From Bacteroidota bacterium (GTDB lineage: Bacteria > Bacteroidota > Bacteroidia > Palsa-965): a stretch of DNA of 64,000 bases. Of the stretch, positions 27,360 through 36,695 are shown piece after piece (within the stretch, counting starts at the first letter, position 1; each line of letters begins with the position of its first letter). A program made the position numbers and the translations under genes. Under the pieces are notes generated by a model, which was given only the letters and a program-made list of their open reading frames with translations, did no database searches and was not told the origin of the DNA. The DNA lies in NCBI GenBank assembly GCA_016194975.1, contig JACQAM010000022.1:186001-250000 (forward strand), in the 5' to 3' direction.

Positions 27360-27725
27360 TTATTTAGCAGGTGTTTTTACATAAGGAGAATAGAATGCCG
27401 TATCATCGAAATACACATCGATGATTTCCCCGTCCGCTTTTTTTATTTCCGTCATGGAAATTGATTTTGTACTTGTGTTCTGAATAATGATTGATTTAAT
27501 GTAAGTGTATCCGGGATATTTGAACCGGAGCCAGTTGTTCTTCTCTGTAATGACTTTTGTCTCCGATTTCTTTTCATTGATAATCACAGCATCTGCAACA
27601 GACGTTCCACCTCCGGTATGCGCATTCATGAAAGAAGCCGAATCCACGGGCGAATCCCTTTTATGTTTTTGGGAATGGCCCGCCAACGGAATAATCAGAA
27701 AGAGTACGGCTATAAATTTCTTCAT
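27360..27725 (-). CDS. Hypothetical secreted protein
   Basis: No family is recognised. The 121-residue product has a signal peptide (KFIAVLFLIIPLAGHSQ) and then a small beta-rich region (EKNNWLRFKYPGYTYIKSIIIQN). I chose ATG at 27725; the upstream TTG adds only seven residues. It precedes the DUF151 gene on the same strand with 11 bases between, so both products probably go to the periplasm. Confidence 0.6.
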   Translation of the reverse strand: MKKFIAVLFLIIPLAGHSQKHKRDSPVDSASFMNAHTGGGTSVADAVIINEKKSETKVITEKNNWLRFKYPGYTYIKSIIIQNTSTKSISMTEIKKADGEIIDVYFDDTAFYSPYVKTPAK

Positions 27726-27760
27726 AACGTGATTTTGTCGATGCAATTTAGTGAAAAAGA

Positions 27761-27857
27761 ATCTGTGTCCATCTGTGAAATCCGTGGCAACTTTCTGTCG
27801 GGAGTCAGCGATATCGCAACAGTAATTTTGCCACGGATTACACGGATTTTCACCGAT
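27761..27857. repeat. Large inverted repeat (ATCCGTGGC / GCCACGGAT)
   Basis: The left part (27761-27790) contains ATCTGTGTCCATCTGTG and AAATCCGTGGCAA. The right part (27828-27857) contains TTGCCACGGATTACACGG and ATTTTCACCGAT. The halves are imperfect inverted copies. No reading frame is supported here; it is another of the interspersed intergenic repeats. Confidence 0.6.
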
Positions 27858-27891
27858 TAAATGCTTCGGAAGAATTCTCCTGAATTACACC

Positions 27892-27899
27892 TAATTTTG
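27892..27899 (+). promoter_or_regulatory. Putative -7 element (TAATTTTG) of the aldehyde dehydrogenase gene
   Basis: TAATTTTG matches TAnnTTTG and ends 18 bases before the GTG start at 27917. Confidence 0.45.
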
Positions 27900-27916
27900 T
27901 CATTCAGAAATTCATC

Positions 27917-29359
27917 GTGGAAAAACTTCAGAACTACATCAACGGAAAACTCGTCGCACCGGCTTCCGGAAAATACATTGACAATTACAATCCTGCTACC
28001 GGGAAAGTATATTCACTCATTCCCGATTCAGATATCGCCGATGTGAGTGAAGCGGTGCAAGCTGCAAAAGCTGCGTTTGCGAAATGGTCGGTGACACCGG
28101 TGGAAGAACGTTGCCGCATCATGATGAAAATTGCAGACATTATTCGCCGCGATACCGATGCTTATGTGAAAGCAGAATCTGTTGACAATGGAAAATCCGT
28201 TCATACCGCATCGCTTATTGATATTCCCCGTGCTATTTCCAATCTTGAATTTTTTGCAACAGGCATTATGCATTACGCGGCGGAATCGCACATCACGGAC
28301 GATCGCGCAGTGAATTATACCATGCGTCAACCGATCGGAGTTGTTGGTTGCATCTCACCGTGGAATCTTCCGCTTTATCTTTTCACCTGGAAAATTGGTC
28401 CGGCGATCGCGACTGGAAATTGCGTCATTGCAAAACCTTCTGAAATTACTCCTTACACTGCGTGGATGTTTTCCAAAGCCTGCATTGAAGCAGGATTACC
28501 GGCAGGAGTTCTCAATATCATTCACGGACTCGGCACAAAAGCAGGACAAGCGATTGTTGATCATGCAGGAATAAAAGCAATTTCATTTACCGGCGGAACA
28601 AAAACAGGAGCGCACATTGCAGCGAGTGCGGCGCCGAAATTCAAAAAACTTTCGCTGGAACTCGGCGGAAAAAATCCGAATATCATTTTCGCCGACTGCG
28701 ATTTCGATGCCATGATAAAAACCACGATGCAAAGTTCGTTTGCGAATCAAGGAGAAATTTGTTTGTGCGGATCGAGAATTTTTGTGGAACGGCCGCTGTA
28801 TGATAAATTCAAAACAGAATTTGTGAAGAAAGCTGTGGAGATGAAACCTGGCGATCCATCCGATCCGAAAACAAGATTGGGCGCGATCGTTTCGAAACCG
28901 CACATGGAGAAAATTCTTTCTTATGTTGAATTAGCGAAACAGGAAGGCGGAAAAATTCTTGCAGGAGGAAATCAAGTAAAGATGGAAGGAGAATTAAAAG
29001 ACGGATGGTTCATTGCGCCGACCATCATAGAAGGGCTTTCTTACGATTGCAGAACAAACAAAGAAGAAATTTTTGGCCCCGTTGTAACCATCATGCCATT
29101 CGACAAAGAAGAAGAAGCGGTGATGATGGCCAACAGTACGACTTATGGATTGGCAGCTTCCATCTGGACGCAGGACATTACGCGTGCAAATCGCGTGGCT
29201 GCGAATGTGCAGAGCGGAATCATCTGGATCAACTGCTGGTTGTTCCGCGATCTGCGCACACCATTCGGCGGAATGAAAGGAAGCGGAGTAGGAAGAGAAG
29301 GAGGATTCGAGGGATTCCGTTTTTTCACGGAAGCAAAAAATGTCTGCATTAAATTGTAA
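27917..29359 (+). CDS. Aldehyde dehydrogenase, aminomuconate-semialdehyde dehydrogenase-like
   Basis: The 480-residue NAD(P)-dependent enzyme has the family core: SPWNLPLYLFTWKIGPA, SFTGGTKTG, the catalytic Glu of LELGGKNPN, and the catalytic Cys in SFANQGEICLC (C282). The segments SFANQGEICLC and INCWLFRDLRTPFGGMKGSGVGRE resemble the ALDH8A1/2-aminomuconate or 2-hydroxymuconate semialdehyde dehydrogenase subgroup more than other ALDHs. This suggests a role in kynurenine-route tryptophan degradation or aromatic catabolism. The start is GTG. The subgroup assignment is by eye. Confidence 0.88.
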   Translation: MEKLQNYINGKLVAPASGKYIDNYNPATGKVYSLIPDSDIADVSEAVQAAKAAFAKWSVTPVEERCRIMMKIADIIRRDTDAYVKAESVDNGKSVHTASLIDIPRAISNLEFFATGIMHYAAESHITDDRAVNYTMRQPIGVVGCISPWNLPLYLFTWKIGPAIATGNCVIAKPSEITPYTAWMFSKACIEAGLPAGVLNIIHGLGTKAGQAIVDHAGIKAISFTGGTKTGAHIAASAAPKFKKLSLELGGKNPNIIFADCDFDAMIKTTMQSSFANQGEICLCGSRIFVERPLYDKFKTEFVKKAVEMKPGDPSDPKTRLGAIVSKPHMEKILSYVELAKQEGGKILAGGNQVKMEGELKDGWFIAPTIIEGLSYDCRTNKEEIFGPVVTIMPFDKEEEAVMMANSTTYGLAASIWTQDITRANRVAANVQSGIIWINCWLFRDLRTPFGGMKGSGVGREGGFEGFRFFTEAKNVCIKL

Positions 29360-29377
29360 GAATTTTTTTCTGCAATA

Positions 29378-29420
29378 AGAGGCTGTTTAAATTTCAAAAA
29401 ATGAATTTTAAACAGCCTCT
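29378..29420. repeat. Paired inverted GAGGCTGTTTAAATTTCA termini; also a terminator
   Basis: AGAGGCTGTTTAAATTTCA (29378-29396) and its inverted partner (29402-29420) differ by one base and surround an AAAAA spacer. AATA flanks both sides directly, which would fit a 4-bp target duplication. The same 19 bases form the left end of the 139-bp repeats at 53604 and 62844. The hairpin lies 18 bases after the aldehyde dehydrogenase stop and may also end that transcript. Confidence 0.6.
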
Positions 29421-29554
29421 AATATTTTTCCGGGATAATTTTTTGTGATGCATACCTTATATATAAGGTATAGTTCCGTTTTACAGAACTTCATTAATTC
29501 TTACATCGCCAAGTTTTCGGCCGAAATGTGTTTTCGCAGGATTTTCCGCGGGTC

Positions 29555-29562
29555 TATGTTTG
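29555..29562 (+). promoter_or_regulatory. Putative -7 element (TATGTTTG) of the PKD protein gene
   Basis: TATGTTTG matches TAnnTTTG, 42 bases before the ATG at 29605. It supports that start over an upstream in-frame codon lying inside the promoter. Confidence 0.45.
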
Positions 29563-29604
29563 TATCGTAATAATCAAACAACCCAAACCCAAAACACAAC
29601 TACC

Positions 29605-30444
29605 ATGAAAAATTTCCTTGCATACACCGCCGGCCTCCTGTTCACAGGTACTACTATGTTGAACGCGCAGGTCTCCATCACATTCATGAATGAATCCTGT
29701 AATAATTCAGGAGATGGTGCCATAAGAGTACAAACGTATTCCCCGGGATGGACCACTCAAATGATCAAAAACAATGTGGATACGAGTAATTTTACCGTCA
29801 CTCAAACGGATACTATTCTCACCGGGCTAAGCGCAGGAGATTATTTGTTTTATTCTTGTGGAGGATCTGATACAATAACAAATCTTGTTACACTAACAGC
29901 GCCGGCGCCGGTAAACATGACTTTAGCGACGAGTTCTAATTCGGTTAATATTAATGACAACATCGCTTTCACCGGAAGCGGCACAAATATTTCGGCGTAC
30001 TCCTGGAGTTTTGGCGACGGAAATAATTCAGTCGATTCCATTACCAATCATTCTTATGCTACAAGCGGTTCTTTCCTGGTTACGCTTACTGCTACTGATT
30101 TGAATGGTTGCACCGGCAGCAGAACTGCCACGATTGATGTCACTGATCCATTTGCTCCGCTCGCTCACAATAATTCAACCGATCCGCGCAACAGCAATAG
30201 TTCAACCACACGTTACAACACGGTTCATGTTTACAGTGCAAGTGGTTCAGGAAAGATTACGATAGACAACGAAGGAACTTCATCTTACGGAATCCGCGTG
30301 ATGAATATAAACGGACAAACCGTGATCACACCCAATGAAGTAACCGGCCATACAGAATTACAGGTGTCCACACCGGGAATTTACATCGTAAGCATTGTAA
30401 TGCCCGATGGTGATGTAAAAACAGAAAAAGTTTTTGTTCAATAG
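29605..30444 (+). CDS. T9SS-secreted protein with PKD domain
   Basis: The 279-residue protein has a signal peptide (FLAYTAGLLFTGTTMLNAQ). One PKD domain lies near residues 100-185 (AYSWSFGDGNNSVDSITNHSY, followed by GSFLVTLTATDLNGC). A C-terminal T9SS type A sorting domain follows (VHVYSASGSGKITI, SYGIRVMNINGQ, GIYIVSIVMPDG). PKD domains usually bind proteins or sugars on the cell surface. It probably acts outside the cell; its ligand is unknown. Confidence 0.88.
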   Translation: MKNFLAYTAGLLFTGTTMLNAQVSITFMNESCNNSGDGAIRVQTYSPGWTTQMIKNNVDTSNFTVTQTDTILTGLSAGDYLFYSCGGSDTITNLVTLTAPAPVNMTLATSSNSVNINDNIAFTGSGTNISAYSWSFGDGNNSVDSITNHSYATSGSFLVTLTATDLNGCTGSRTATIDVTDPFAPLAHNNSTDPRNSNSSTTRYNTVHVYSASGSGKITIDNEGTSSYGIRVMNINGQTVITPNEVTGHTELQVSTPGIYIVSIVMPDGDVKTEKVFVQ

Positions 30445-30487
30445 AACACAAAAGAAATTTCAGCAGGTTTGACAAGAATGTGGGAAT

Positions 30488-30527
30488 GATCTCCGGGCAA
30501 GGACGGAGATCTTCCTGCATTTTTTTA
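30488..30527 (+). terminator. Terminator-like hairpin after the PKD gene
   Basis: GATCTCCG (30488-30495) and CGGAGATC (30504-30511) form an eight-pair stem. Seven or more T follow eight bases later. It lies 44 bases after the stop at 30444. Confidence 0.5.
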
Positions 30528-30656
30528 TTTAGCAGTATGATAAAATAAAGAGAACGCCGACTTATCAGCATCGGGCTGTTGAATTCCTTGTGGCGAATGG
30601 ATATTCCCGCGCACTTCTTTTATCGTATCTTTTCACCTCACCAAAACCGTAAAAAA

Positions 30657-31097
30657 ATGCTACTCAAAGAATTTTTCTCTCATGCGAATTGGATGGCTAT
30701 CGGTGTTGCAGCAATCGCCTATTTTGCCATTGGAGCCCTTTGGTTCTCCGTACTCTTCGGAAAAACATGGATGGGCGAACATAAAATTGTTATGCCAACC
30801 GATGAAAAAGAAAAAGCAAAAATGAAAGCAATGATGCCTTTTATGATGATCAAGACATTGCTCATGAATATTCTTATGGCGCTTGCTGTTGCAATTGTTC
30901 TGAAAGCAATTCCACAGGCATCTATCAATTGTATGATGGGAATTAAAGTGGGAATACTGATGAGTGGCGTGGCTACCATTCCAATGGTGATGGGCCACAT
31001 GTACACAATGAAATCACTCAAGCTGATGATCGTCGATGCGGGGTATCATATTTTTTCGATCACACTCATGTCGATCATCATTTCGGTTTGGCATTAG
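30657..31097 (+). CDS. DUF1761-family membrane protein
   Basis: The 146-residue protein has four predicted membrane segments: IGVAAIAYFAIGALWFSVLF, IKTLLMNILMALAVAIVL, GIKVGILMSGVATIPMVM and AGYHIFSITLMSIIISVW. It carries the WFSVLFGKTWM motif seen in DUF1761 proteins. The function of the family is not known. ATG at 30657 is preferred; the longer frame adds 26 residues without membrane character. Confidence 0.75.
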   Translation: MLLKEFFSHANWMAIGVAAIAYFAIGALWFSVLFGKTWMGEHKIVMPTDEKEKAKMKAMMPFMMIKTLLMNILMALAVAIVLKAIPQASINCMMGIKVGILMSGVATIPMVMGHMYTMKSLKLMIVDAGYHIFSITLMSIIISVWH

Positions 31098-31125
31098 GAA
31101 GCATTGCTAATGAAATAATGTGCTG

Positions 31126-31160
31126 ATGTGCCAATGAATTTTCGTTGGCACATTTTTTTT
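31126..31160 (+). terminator. Intrinsic terminator of the DUF1761 gene
   Basis: ATGTGCCAA (31126-31134) and TTGGCACAT (31145-31153) form a nine-pair stem followed by eight T. The stem uses the same TGTGC/GCACA words as the intergenic repeats near 8430. Confidence 0.85.
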
Positions 31161-31226
31161 ATGAACTGATGAAAGAAGAAGACATTCGGGACTATTGCCA
31201 TTCATTAGCACATCAGCAATATTGTC

Positions 31227-32771
31227 TCATTTATTCAGTACGATCCTGAACGTCGTTCCTTTTCCGGGCTCCGAACGCTTCACGAAAATTTTTCCATTGT
31301 GATATTGCTCCACAATTCTTTTGCAGAGCGAAAGTCCGAGTCCCCATCCGCGTTGCTTGGTGGTAAAGCCGGGTTCAAAAATGGTGCGTTGTTTCGAGCG
31401 CGGAATTCCTTTGCCGGTATCGGTGATGTCAACATAAACGAATGGCTGAAGATCGGTCACCTCAATCGTGATCGCTCCTGTTCCGTCCATCGCATCCACC
31501 GCATTGCGACAAAGATTCTCGATCACCCACGCAAAGAGCGGAACATTCATGGGCACATCAATTTTTCCTTTCACATTGAAATTAAAATTAACCGTGCGCG
31601 GAGAACGTGAACGGATATAATCAACCGAGTTAGTCAACGCGTCCACAATATTTTCATACGCTAATTTCGGTTGCGATCCTATTTTCGAAAATCGTTCCGT
31701 GATCATTTCAAGCCGTTTCACATCCTGCGCAATTTCTTTCGTCATCTCATCATTCACTCCTTTCATCTTCAAATATTCGAGCCACGCAATGAGAGACGAT
31801 AAAGGTGTGCCCAACTGGTGCGCAGTTTCTTTTGCCATTCCCACCCACACATTATTCTGCTCAGCTCTTCGCGCGGTGCTGAATAAAAGATAAGCCACCA
31901 ATAAAAACATTCCGATCACGATGAACTGGAAAACGGGATAATATCTTAACTGCCGTAATTGAGGCGACTCGGAATAATAAATGATGTTGTATTTATTTTT
32001 ACTGAAAGTCACGCGCACCGTATCGCCGTTATTGGTCAGATCTTTCAACGCTATTTTCAGGTAATGTGCCGAATCATTTTTCAATTGTACGGAATCAAGA
32101 TTTCCGAATGCAATTATTTTTGCTGAAGTGGAATCGTAATAAATGGCGGGAGTAGAAGAAGGATTCGAAGCCACTTCCCTGATGAATGAACGTTCATTCT
32201 CCACGTACGATTCACGGATCTCATCGAAAACTTTTGAGTCGCGGTAAAAAAGATAACACCATTCCGGTTTCGCTTTCGGATCGTTGATACGGTTGCTCAC
32301 GTCGATGGGAATAGAATCATGTTGTTTGCGCATAACCGAAAGTTGTTCTGCAATATAATTTTTATCTCCCCTGATCATTGCCGTATCAAGGTTGCGCGAA
32401 GTTTTGTATTCGCCAATGGAATCTACCACGATCACCGGCACGGTTTCATTATTACGGATCACGTCAACCACGAGTGTGAATGCATTATTATCTTTCACAA
32501 TGATCGGGTCAGACATCAGTCCGCTTGCTTCGGCCCATATCTCCACTTTTTTTCTTTCCTCGCTCGCGATCTTTGCATACAACTGGTTGGTCGCCTCCAT
32601 CATCAGCGCTTTTCTCCGCACGGCATCGGCCCACAATTCCACATTGCGTTTTTCACTCACCGAAATTTTCTTCACCAGCCGGCTCGAATACCAGAGTGAT
32701 GCGGCCACAATGAGCAGCGCCGCTCCGAGCAGAAGCAGTTTCCATAATTGTTTCCTGGAATAGATATTCAC
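31227..32771 (-). CDS. Membrane-bound sensor histidine kinase
   Basis: The 514-residue kinase has an N-terminal membrane helix (LLLLGAALLIVAASLWY). A roughly 230-residue extracytoplasmic region follows, and a second helix (FQFIVIGMFLLVAYLLF, about 275-292). The HisKA-like box ETAHQLGTPLSSL has its His near 318. The HATPase domain includes LCRNAVDAMDGTG and GWGLGLSLCKRIVEQ. The start is GTG. No response regulator gene is adjacent, so its partner is not known. Confidence 0.92.
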   Translation of the reverse strand: MNIYSRKQLWKLLLLGAALLIVAASLWYSSRLVKKISVSEKRNVELWADAVRRKALMMEATNQLYAKIASEERKKVEIWAEASGLMSDPIIVKDNNAFTLVVDVIRNNETVPVIVVDSIGEYKTSRNLDTAMIRGDKNYIAEQLSVMRKQHDSIPIDVSNRINDPKAKPEWCYLFYRDSKVFDEIRESYVENERSFIREVASNPSSTPAIYYDSTSAKIIAFGNLDSVQLKNDSAHYLKIALKDLTNNGDTVRVTFSKNKYNIIYYSESPQLRQLRYYPVFQFIVIGMFLLVAYLLFSTARRAEQNNVWVGMAKETAHQLGTPLSSLIAWLEYLKMKGVNDEMTKEIAQDVKRLEMITERFSKIGSQPKLAYENIVDALTNSVDYIRSRSPRTVNFNFNVKGKIDVPMNVPLFAWVIENLCRNAVDAMDGTGAITIEVTDLQPFVYVDITDTGKGIPRSKQRTIFEPGFTTKQRGWGLGLSLCKRIVEQYHNGKIFVKRSEPGKGTTFRIVLNK

Positions 32772-32805
32772 GGCAACGACAGAATTTAATTAAGGGAGAC
32801 CGCAG

Positions 32806-32813
32806 CAAAGATA
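32806..32813 (-). promoter_or_regulatory. Putative -7 element (TATCTTTG) of the histidine kinase gene
   Basis: The minus strand reads TATCTTTG, matching TAnnTTTG, 34 bases before the GTG at 32771. Confidence 0.45.
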
Positions 32814-32960
32814 CGTTTGAACAGTGTAATAATTGTGAACTGACACGCTGTGTAAAGCGAGCATTTATTAGCCGGAACGCGGAATGAAACATAAAAATTC
32901 TTTTTCTATTCGGGGAATTTCACGAACTTGGTACAACGCATTCAGAAAAAAAATCCAGCC

Positions 32961-33833
32961 ATGAAAAATATTTTTACTACAATTCTCTTCTCGTCACTCG
33001 CGATCGCACTCTTTTCGCAGCCCTGTGCCAACACGGCAAATATTTATTCCTTCTCCTACAACGGAAAAAATTACGAAGTGGTGAAAGAAGTTAAGAACTG
33101 GACCAATGCTTCTGCGTGTGCAGTTTCAAGAGGAGGATATTTGGTTCAGATCAATGACGCCGGCGAACAGGCGGCGGTGTACACTGCAATTACATTTGGA
33201 GCGGGCGTGAACAGCACTTACGCGAGTGTGAGCGACGGAGGCGGGATCGCGTACGTGTGGATAGGCGCCACCGATCGCAATGTAGAAGGAACCTGGTTGT
33301 GGGATGGAAATTATGACAACGTTGGATTTAATTTTTGGATGGGACAGGGAAATGCAGGAGCGGGAGGAGGATATGCGGTGGCTTCGAGCTATGTGAATTG
33401 GGGAGGAACAGGCGCCGGCGCAGCAAATGAACCCGATAATTATATCGGCATCCAGGATTGCGGGGCCATTGGTCTTGCAACATGGCCTTATGGAGTTGCC
33501 GGAGAATGGAATGATATTTCAGGAGCAAATAATCTTTATTACGTGATCGAGTACGACAGTTCATTCGGAATAAATGAGCATCAGAAATTTCATTCACAAC
33601 TTTATCCCAACCCGGCAAATAAAGTTTTCAATATTGCAATGGAAAATTCTTCCCTGCAGATCTCCGGTGTAAAAATGGTTGACCAACTCGGGAATCTTGT
33701 TTTCTCACAGCAGGAAATGAACAGCGACAATATTTCAGTGGACGTAAGTGATCTTGCCGAAGGAATTTATTTTGTGAATGTGTATTTGTCCGACGGCACT
33801 TCGGAATACCAAAAGATTTGTGTAGTGCGTTGA
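32961..33833 (+). CDS. T9SS-secreted C-type lectin-like protein
   Basis: The 290-residue protein has a signal peptide (IFTTILFSSLAIALFSQ). A C-type lectin-like domain spans about residues 25-200 (YEVVKEVKNWTNASACAVSRGG, IGATDRNVEGTWLWDG, ANEPDNYIGIQDCG, GEWNDI). A T9SS sorting domain follows (FHSQLYPNPANKVFNI, GIYFVNVYLSDG). The EPD-N-WND pattern keeps the residues used by lectins for Ca and sugar binding. A secreted carbohydrate- or surface-binding role is likely. Confidence 0.88.
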   Translation: MKNIFTTILFSSLAIALFSQPCANTANIYSFSYNGKNYEVVKEVKNWTNASACAVSRGGYLVQINDAGEQAAVYTAITFGAGVNSTYASVSDGGGIAYVWIGATDRNVEGTWLWDGNYDNVGFNFWMGQGNAGAGGGYAVASSYVNWGGTGAGAANEPDNYIGIQDCGAIGLATWPYGVAGEWNDISGANNLYYVIEYDSSFGINEHQKFHSQLYPNPANKVFNIAMENSSLQISGVKMVDQLGNLVFSQQEMNSDNISVDVSDLAEGIYFVNVYLSDGTSEYQKICVVR

Positions 33834-34118
33834 AAATATTTTGGAGCACGCCCGCCCGTTCCAATAGAATTAAATATCGCAAACGGAATTTATTTTTACA
33901 GAATTATTTCTCAGGGAAATAATCTGGCAGAAGGGAAGCTGGAGATCGTGAGGTGAAAAGATGTTGGTTGTATTTGAATACAACTCCCTCAGCACTATGT
34001 ATCAGAATTTTTTTTTCCAGTCAATTTGTTGCGCTTTTCCACAGAAATTTATTTTCGTGACGCTTTCATTCGCCGACGCTCCGAAATGAAAAAAATTTCA
34101 GCGGTACGTTGTATTTTT

Positions 34119-36632
34119 TCACACACCCTGTTTTTTCATTGCGTATCGGAAGAAAAATATTTTCAGGATATCTGCAGTTACAAGATAAAGAAAAAGAATT
34201 CCGGTAATCATCAGAAGCTGCGCCAGGGGAAGCGATTGAAGTCCGAACAGGGCAGCGAGTGGCGTATAGATAAGCACCATAGTAAATGCAGCCATCAGTA
34301 CGGCAATGAGAATGAGCAGGTGTGATGGTTTGCTTTTCAGGAAAGATCTTGACGAGCGAATGACGAAGAGAATTACAAGTTCTGTGATCACCGATTCGAG
34401 AAACCACCCGGTCTGGAATCCAGATTCTTTCAGGTGAAGCGTAAAGTAGAGATAAAAAAATGTTAGGAAATCGAAAACAGAACTGTGTAAGCCGAAAACA
34501 ATCATGAATCTCCGAACGGTTTTCAGATTCCACCGGCTTGGCTTTTCAATCTGGCTATCATCTACATTATCATCCGACACCGCGAGGTAAGGAAAATCGG
34601 TAAGGAAATTGGTAAGCAGGATTTGTTTTGGAAGCATCGGTAAAAATGGAAGCAGCAACGAAGCTCCCGCAACGCTGAACATATTTCCGAAAGTTGCACC
34701 GGTGCTGATGAAAATGTATTTCAGCGAATTCGCAAATGTTTTCCTTCCTTCTGTAATCCCGTCAGCAAGAACAGAAAGATCTTTTTCCAGCAATACAAAA
34801 TCGGCAGCTTCTTTTGCAACATCTACCGCATCATTTACTGAAATGCCTGTGTCAGCGGCGTGAATGGCTGCTACATCATTTATTCCGTCGCCCATGTACG
34901 CCACCGCTTCGCCCGACTGCTGCAGTGCGCGAATGATGTGCTCTTTCTGCTGCGGTTCTATCTCGGCGAATACCTGAACTGCTTTTACTTTCACCTTCAA
35001 CGCTTCGGGCGACATGGCCGCGATCCCACTTCCAAGCAAAACCTGAGAAGTATCGAGACCAAGTTCCGCTGCAGTATATGCTGCAACATGCCTGTTGTCG
35101 CCGGTAATAATTTTGAGAGTCGTATTCAATTTTTTAAAACGTTCTATTGAATGAAGCACACCTTCCTTGAGCGGATCTTCAAGAAGAATGAAACCGAGAA
35201 AGATCATATTTGCTTCATCAGTTTTTGTAATCTTCTGTGTTGTAAAATTTTTATAAGCGAGCCCGAGAACGCGGAATCCCTGCTCGCCGTATTCGCGGAA
35301 GCGCGACGTGATGCGCGCAAGATCATCTTTCCCGAGCGAGCGAATTTCCTTCGCGGAAAAATAACTTGTGCACACGTCCAGCACATTCGTCAGCGCGCCT
35401 TTCGTGATCATCGTATAGTTGCTGTTCTTTTCAGCGACAATACTCAGGCGTTTGCGTTTGAAATCGTATGGAATTTCTCCACATTTGTTATAACCGGAAA
35501 TATCTTCACCGAGTTTCCGCAGAGCATCATCAATAGGATTTGTAAAACCTCCCTGCAGCGAAGCATTCACTTTTGCCATTCTATAAAGTTCAGCATCTTC
35601 TTTTCCGTCGGCATCCACAATTCTGTTCACACGCGAAACGCCTTCAGTAAGTGTTCCTGTTTTATCCGTACACAGCACCGTGACCTCGCCAAAATTGATG
35701 ATCGAAGTAAGTTTTTTTACGATCACTTTTTTGCGAAGCATTCGTTTTGCCCCTGCAGTCATTGACAAGGTCATGATGGCTGGCAATAATTCCGGCGCCA
35801 TGCCTACTGCAATTGCAAGTGAAAAAAGAATTGAATCGGCGATTGGTTTGTGAAAAATAATATTGATGACAAGAATGCAGATGGAAAGTACCAGTGTGAT
35901 CTTCAAAAGGAAAATGCCGAAATTCCGGATACCCTTTTCAAAAACAGTTTCTTCTTCGTGTTCGAGCGAACTTTTCAGTTGGCCGAAAATGGTATTATTT
36001 CCGGTGAGTACTACCAGCGCCTTCGCCGTTCCGCTGATGATGTGTGTTCCTTTCCATAGGCAATTTGTTTTTTCGGAAATGGAAGCGCCTTCTTTCACAT
36101 CGCCGGAACTTTTCTCTACCGAAAAAGATTCTCCCGTGAGCGCACTCTCATTCACGTGAAGTTCCTCGCTTTCGAGAATGCGGCAATCGGCAGGAATAAT
36201 ATCGCCGGCGCTCAGTTCGAGAATATCTCCCGGAACAATTTCACTGCTTTTCAGTTTCATCGTTTTTTCTTCGCGCAACACGCCGACAGTAACAGCGAGC
36301 ATCTGCTGCAATTTTTCTACCGACCTTCCTGCATTCAGTTCCTGTATGAAGCTCAGGAATCCTGTTGCAAGAAGAATGGCGAGAATGATGAACATGTCCG
36401 TTGTTTCGCGCATGATCCCAGAGAGGAGAACAGCCACGAGCAGCAGAAGGACGAGCGGATTCCGGAATTGCCTGATCAGTAAATGCAACTCGCGGGCAAA
36501 ACGGTTTTGCGTATGTTCTTTCCCCTGTTGCAGCCGCAAACGCCTTTCTGCTTCTGTATGGGTAAGCCCCGCCGCAGAACTTTTAAGTTCATCAAAAAGT
36601 TGTGGGACCGGGTCAGATGCAGGATTGATCAT
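34119..36632 (-). CDS. mgtA: Magnesium-translocating P-type ATPase
   Basis: The 837-residue protein is a P-type ATPase of the MgtA/MgtB (P3B) group, which imports Mg2+. It has the phosphorylation motif CTDKTGTLTEG (Asp about 322), EIVPGDILELSAGDIIPADC in the actuator domain, LTGESFSV, and the hinge MGDGINDVAAIHAADTGISV. Ten membrane segments are predicted. It is slightly shorter than enterobacterial MgtA (about 900), mostly at the N-terminus. MarC is encoded 63 bases upstream on the same strand. No Mg riboswitch-like structure is evident in that gap. Confidence 0.93.
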   Translation of the reverse strand: MINPASDPVPQLFDELKSSAAGLTHTEAERRLRLQQGKEHTQNRFARELHLLIRQFRNPLVLLLLVAVLLSGIMRETTDMFIILAILLATGFLSFIQELNAGRSVEKLQQMLAVTVGVLREEKTMKLKSSEIVPGDILELSAGDIIPADCRILESEELHVNESALTGESFSVEKSSGDVKEGASISEKTNCLWKGTHIISGTAKALVVLTGNNTIFGQLKSSLEHEEETVFEKGIRNFGIFLLKITLVLSICILVINIIFHKPIADSILFSLAIAVGMAPELLPAIMTLSMTAGAKRMLRKKVIVKKLTSIINFGEVTVLCTDKTGTLTEGVSRVNRIVDADGKEDAELYRMAKVNASLQGGFTNPIDDALRKLGEDISGYNKCGEIPYDFKRKRLSIVAEKNSNYTMITKGALTNVLDVCTSYFSAKEIRSLGKDDLARITSRFREYGEQGFRVLGLAYKNFTTQKITKTDEANMIFLGFILLEDPLKEGVLHSIERFKKLNTTLKIITGDNRHVAAYTAAELGLDTSQVLLGSGIAAMSPEALKVKVKAVQVFAEIEPQQKEHIIRALQQSGEAVAYMGDGINDVAAIHAADTGISVNDAVDVAKEAADFVLLEKDLSVLADGITEGRKTFANSLKYIFISTGATFGNMFSVAGASLLLPFLPMLPKQILLTNFLTDFPYLAVSDDNVDDSQIEKPSRWNLKTVRRFMIVFGLHSSVFDFLTFFYLYFTLHLKESGFQTGWFLESVITELVILFVIRSSRSFLKSKPSHLLILIAVLMAAFTMVLIYTPLAALFGLQSLPLAQLLMITGILFLYLVTADILKIFFFRYAMKKQGV

Positions 36633-36695
36633 GTTGATTTATTCCAGGAACCGGAACATCAGTAAAACGTTACGCGTTTATTTTAAGCCGGGAAA

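Noticed and set aside
31227-32771. Functional pair between this histidine kinase and the DUF1761 gene
   Set aside because: They are convergent with terminators between, so shared location is not evidence for a shared role.
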